Shown here: positions 6,604 to 9,027 of the stretch, one piece after another
How the letters are laid out: every line of letters starts with the position of its first letter
Position numbering within the stretch: the first letter of the stretch is position 1
Position numbers and translations under genes: made by a program
Assembly (NCBI GenBank): GCA_900545865.1
Contig: URAN01000085.1
Coordinates: forward strand, 1-9,027
Direction of reading: 5' to 3'
From: an uncultured Eubacteriales bacterium
GTDB lineage: Bacteria; Bacillota; Clostridia; Monoglobales; Monoglobaceae
Length of the DNA stretch: 9,027 bases
Notes under the pieces: generated by a model
Told to the model about the DNA's origin: nothing
What the model saw: only the letters and a program-made list of their open reading frames with translations
The model's database searches: none

Positions 6604-7732
6604 TTACAGCGCCCCCTTTCACAGTTGCCGAGCTTTTCGATTTTTCTGTGTTTGCCTCTTTCATTATGTCGATAAACCGATAGAATAAGTATCCGCTGTC
6701 CTGCGGCCCGGGTGCGCTTTCGGGATGATACTGTACGCTGAAAATCTTGTCGCGCGCACATTCGACGCCCTCGATTGTGTTATCCAAAAGATTGATGTGG
6801 GTCACCTCTAAATCGGTGTTGTCAAGGCTGTTTTTATCAACAGCATAGCTGTGATTCTGTGAGGTAATCTCTATCTTTCCGTTTTTGAGATTCTTTACCG
6901 GATGGTTTCCGCCGCGGTGACCGAATTTTAACTTATATGTCTTTGCACCGTATGCAAGCGAAATTATCTGATGACCGAGGCATATCCCGAAAATCGGGTA
7001 CTTGCCGCGTAGCTTTTTGACCGTTTCGATTACGGGCGTAACGTCATCGGGGTCGCCGGGACCGTTGGATAAAAATACGCCGTCGGGGTTCATAAACTCG
7101 ATTTCCTCCGCTGTGGTGTTATACGGAACAACGGTGACGTTGCATCCGATTTTGTTAAGGCTGCGTATTATATTAAGCTTTATTCCGCAATCTACCGCGA
7201 CAACGTTGAATTTCGGATTTGACGTTCTCGAATACCAGCGTTTTGCACAGCTGACCTTTGATACCGCATCATGCAAAACAGGGGTGTTCTTTATAATTTC
7301 AAGACCTTTTTCAACAGGCGTGTCCACGCCGCAAATCAAGACGCGGCGCGAACCGATGTCGCGGATGCTGCGTGTGATTTCTCGGGTGTCAACCCCGTAT
7401 ATCCCGGGGATTCCGCTTTCCTCCATAACCTCGGACAAAGTTTTTGTATATCTGAAATTAGACGGCATATCGTTATAATCTCTGACAATCAAGCCGCCTA
7501 TGGTAAGGTTCTTGCTCTCATAGTCCTCATCCGTTATTCCATAGTTTCCGATTAACGGATATGTCATAACAACCATCTGATAGGTATAAGACGGGTCGGA
7601 AACAATTTCCTGATAGCCGACCATTGATGTGTTAAAGACAATCTCGCACACACGGTCGTTTGTGCTGCCGAAACCGTAACCCAAATACTCGCTGCCGTCC
7701 TCTAAAATAATTTTGCGGTCAAAAATCTTCAT
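6596..7732 (-). CDS. carA: carbamoyl phosphate synthase, small (glutaminase) subunit
   Basis: Hydrolyses glutamine and channels the ammonia to CarB. The product is 378 aa, normal for the family. The N-terminal CPSase domain (about 1-140) carries FNTSMVGYQE at 33-42 and SDPSYTYQ. The class I amidotransferase domain (about 175-360) shows LSNGPGDP at 221-228, the nucleophile C251 in FGICLGHQ, QNHSYAV at 292-298, and H336/E338 in YHPE, completing the catalytic triad. The ATG has AGAAAGG about 12 bases upstream, a rather long gap. It is the first gene of a two-gene operon with carB. No pyr or arg genes adjoin it, so from this window it cannot be assigned to pyrimidine or arginine control. Transcription begins about 187 nt upstream, through a structured leader. 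Confidence 0.98.
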   Translation of the reverse strand: MKIFDRKIILEDGSEYLGYGFGSTNDRVCEIVFNTSMVGYQEIVSDPSYTYQMVVMTYPLIGNYGITDEDYESKNLTIGGLIVRDYNDMPSNFRYTKTLSEVMEESGIPGIYGVDTREITRSIRDIGSRRVLICGVDTPVEKGLEIIKNTPVLHDAVSKVSCAKRWYSRTSNPKFNVVAVDCGIKLNIIRSLNKIGCNVTVVPYNTTAEEIEFMNPDGVFLSNGPGDPDDVTPVIETVKKLRGKYPIFGICLGHQIISLAYGAKTYKLKFGHRGGNHPVKNLKNGKIEITSQNHSYAVDKNSLDNTDLEVTHINLLDNTIEGVECARDKIFSVQYHPESAPGPQDSGYLFYRFIDIMKEANTEKSKSSATVKGGAVNA

Positions 7733-7775
7733 TTCGATTGCGTACCTTTCTTGATAAATTTTTAAGTTTATAACT

Positions 7776-7823
7776 AAATTAAGCTGTCCCTCGCCTTCAT
7801 AGGCGGCGGGTTTCGCTTAATTT
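7776..7823. other. hairpin in the carAB leader
   Basis: A perfect 9-bp outer stem (AAATTAAGC at 7776-7784 with GCTTAATTT at 7815-7823) encloses an inner stem (CGCC/GGCG, then CCC/GGG across small bulges, loop TTCATA at 7796-7801). In the carAB transcript (minus strand) it sits 43 bases before the start codon and lacks a clean T run. On the plus strand it is followed by TTTTTT (7821-7826), like a terminator, although no plus-strand gene precedes it. It may be a leader control element or a block to antisense transcription. It matches no riboswitch consensus I know. Confidence 0.65.
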
Positions 7824-7835
7824 TTTCGGTGATTG

Positions 7836-7891
7836 GATAAAATCCCTCACTGAAAACGTTGAATGACGGGACTTTCGGCCCCTTATTGAAA
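7836..7891 (-). repeat. 56-bp intergenic repeat, copy 2, in the carAB leader
   Basis: 52 of 56 bases match 1-56. In the carAB transcript it spans roughly nt 29-84. The first hairpin (7882-7868 on the minus strand) keeps five pairs, one as G-U where copy 1 has A-U; read on the plus strand that pair would be A-C, so the structure is kept only for minus-strand RNA. AAAGTCCC (minus strand, 7875-7868) can alternatively pair with GGGATTTT (7846-7839). A third option pairs GTGA and GGAT (7850-7842) with ATCC and TCAC (7838-7829). Confidence 0.78.
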
Positions 7892-7925
7892 CGCATTTAT
7901 GTGTTCTAAAAACGTATATCATCTT

Positions 7926-7954
7926 ATTATACCATTTTAAGCGCCATTTGTCAG
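7926..7954 (-). promoter_or_regulatory. extended -10 promoter of carAB
   Basis: On the minus strand, CTGACA (7954-7949), a 17-bp spacer and TATAAT (7931-7926) with TG one base upstream of the -10. This is a near-consensus housekeeping promoter with a predicted start near 7919, giving a leader of about 187 nt before carA. Confidence 0.87.
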
Positions 7955-8038
7955 CCTTTTTTGATAAAATAATTTAATTTTATATAGTTTTTACATAAAA
8001 GCGGTGATATAGGGGCGTTCGGTTTAAAACGCATTCTC

Positions 8039-8085
8039 AAAAACAGCCGCACAAAGTATAATATATATACCCTGTCGGCTGTTTT
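8039..8085 (-). terminator. intrinsic terminator after the nucleotidyltransferase gene
   Basis: A perfect 10-bp stem (AAAACAGCCG at 8040-8049 on the plus strand with CGGCTGTTTT at 8076-8085) encloses a smaller GTATA/TATAC stem. On the minus strand it ends in TTTTT (complement of 8039-8043). It separates this operon from the carAB promoter. It could also stop plus-strand transcripts. Confidence 0.82.
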
Positions 8086-8116
8086 AAACAAATTCCGTGC
8101 CGACAAACAGCGGCGG

Positions 8117-8962
8117 CTATTTGTATAAGCCTTTGTCCGTCAGCGTTTTAAGAGCCTGTTTTACAACGGGTGCGTCATCGAGGTATGTCACGCCGTACCA
8201 CTTTTCGTCGGTTTCCAGAACTCTTACTTTTTTATTTTCTTCTCTTATTCTCTTATCGATAATTGTGGGAAGACAAAATTCCTTTTTTGGTTCATTGATG
8301 TTCTCGTCCAAAAACTTTTTAAAATCTTTTTCGAGATAATCGAAAATACCCGTGTCCAATCCCCACATATTCATAGAAACAATGGTATCGTGAGGAATAT
8401 CGGTGTCTTTGGCAATATTATAACATTCGGTAACTTTTGTCAAATACCCGTTTTCCGTCTCGCAAACGCCGCGCGTTACCTCGCCGTTGTCCGATAAGGT
8501 GTTGCCGAGACGATACCCTGCCATACACATACCCGAATTATCTTTGAGATAATCATACATCATTTTATAAACACTTTTGCCATAGTAATCATCTGCGTTG
8601 ATAACAAGAAAAGGATTTTTAACCTTTTCGCCGGCACATAAAATCGCCTGACCCGTACCCCACGGCTTTTCTCTCGTTGACGGGGTGGTGTATCCGAAAA
8701 GATGGCTGTCGGGTTCTTGGAAAACATATTCGGTATCAATGCGCTTTTCTATTCTCTTTCCGCACGCCTCTCTGAAATCGTGTTCTATATCATGTCTGAT
8801 AATAATTACCGCGCGGTCAAATCCTGCCTCGGCCGCGTCATATACCGAATAGTCAATGATAAGCTCTCCGTTCGGCCCGAGAGGTGCCGCCTGCTTTAAT
8901 CCGCCATAGCGGCTTCCCATTCCTGCCGCCATTACTACCAGAACCGGTTTCTTTTTTTCCAT
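8117..8962 (-). CDS. nucleotidyltransferase (GalU/LicC-like, sugar- or polyol-phosphate activating)
   Basis: Likely transfers a nucleotide from an NTP to a phosphorylated sugar or alcohol, releasing pyrophosphate, in the cytosol; the true substrate is unknown. The product is 281 aa. The N-terminal Rossmann-like fold opens with VVMAAGMGSRYGGLKQ (9-24), the NTP-binding glycine/arginine loop with K23. It continues with PWGTGQA (100-106) for base recognition and INADDYYG (121-128), whose aspartates should bind metal. Later conserved-looking pieces are SMNMWGLD (196-203) and KWYGVTYLDD (254-263). The ATG at 8962 is chosen because AGGAG lies eight bases upstream; an in-frame GTG at 8971 falls on that ribosome binding site. 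The upstream gene stops five bases before the ATG, so the two are coupled. In such loci a kinase of the choline/aminoglycoside phosphotransferase fold is a common partner (recall, not shown here). Confidence 0.88.
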   Translation of the reverse strand: MEKKKPVLVVMAAGMGSRYGGLKQAAPLGPNGELIIDYSVYDAAEAGFDRAVIIIRHDIEHDFREACGKRIEKRIDTEYVFQEPDSHLFGYTTPSTREKPWGTGQAILCAGEKVKNPFLVINADDYYGKSVYKMMYDYLKDNSGMCMAGYRLGNTLSDNGEVTRGVCETENGYLTKVTECYNIAKDTDIPHDTIVSMNMWGLDTGIFDYLEKDFKKFLDENINEPKKEFCLPTIIDKRIREENKKVRVLETDEKWYGVTYLDDAPVVKQALKTLTDKGLYK

Positions 8963-8967
8963 AATGA

Positions 8968-9027
8968 TCACTCCTGACTTTCCAAACTTACTACTTTCTG
9001 ATACATCGGTCCATACAGCTCCCGGTA
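8968..9027 (-). CDS. 3' end of an upstream minus-strand gene (partial)
   Basis: The minus strand is open from the right edge for 19 codons (YRELYGPMYQ...SLESQE) to a TGA at 8970-8968, five bases before the nucleotidyltransferase ATG. The last codons contain that gene's AGGAG, the usual arrangement for coupled genes in one operon. Too little remains to name the protein. An open frame of this length can occur by chance, so the support is the spacing and the shared ribosome binding site. Confidence 0.55.
   Translation of the reverse strand, partial: YRELYGPMYQKVVSLESQE

Noticed and set aside
7776..7891. Known riboswitch, PyrR site or twister-type ribozyme in the carAB leader
   Set aside because: Short strings such as ACCCGCC and AGUCCC..GAGGG resemble pieces of these, but the required conserved cores and loop sizes are absent.
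7886..7902. Possible ARG box (TTGAAACGCATTTATG) near the carAB start
   Set aside because: Only a partial dyad compared with the ArgR consensus, and half of it belongs to the 56-bp repeat.
1..9027. CRISPR array, tRNA, rRNA, insertion sequence or toxin-antitoxin pair
   Set aside because: I looked for repeat-spacer periodicity, cloverleaf ends, transposase motifs and small paired genes on both strands and saw none.

Overview
The window looks like a Clostridia-type Firmicute chromosome. Reasons: a perfect CIRCE operator, Gram-positive Shine-Dalgarno sites of the GGAGG/AGGAG type, a lipoprotein with a short Gram-positive signal peptide, extended -10 promoters and many T-tailed hairpin terminators. 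Genus cannot be told from the sequence; an uncultured gut Clostridia lineage is a guess. The coding backbone is housekeeping and lies on the minus strand.

Layout, left to right. 1-56: a 56-bp intergenic repeat. 65-112: terminator of htpG. 122-2020 (-): htpG, an Hsp90 chaperone, with a consensus promoter and a perfect CIRCE operator over its start of transcription. 2218-3359 (+): an AT-rich island facing the other way. It holds an extended -10 promoter, a 160-nt stretch whose two ends pair over 22 bp from the predicted first base, an intrinsic terminator with a UUCG loop, a small lipoprotein gene (2559-3023), and a zinc-ribbon gene broken by three in-frame stops (3045-3287). 2104-2217, between the two divergent promoters, shows nothing recognisable. 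3334-3401: two tandem hairpins between convergent transcription units. 3412-7732 (-): carB and carA, overlapping by 8 bp in the order carA-carB, the two subunits of glutamine-dependent carbamoyl phosphate synthase. 7733-7954: a leader of about 187 nt for carAB, with a strong promoter, a second copy of the 56-bp repeat and a further hairpin. 8039-8085: terminator. 8117-8962 (-): a nucleotidyltransferase translationally coupled to the tail of another gene that runs off the right edge (8968-9027).

How the parts work together: carA and carB form one enzyme that makes carbamoyl phosphate for pyrimidines and arginine. htpG is a stress chaperone and appears to be controlled by HrcA. The nucleotidyltransferase and its upstream partner form a separate operon, probably for sugar or polyol phosphate activation. 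The (+) island does not fit functionally with its neighbours. No complete new defence or metabolic system is visible. The items that most deserve follow-up are non-coding: the structured RNA at 2253-2468 and the repeated leader element at 1-56 and 7836-7891.
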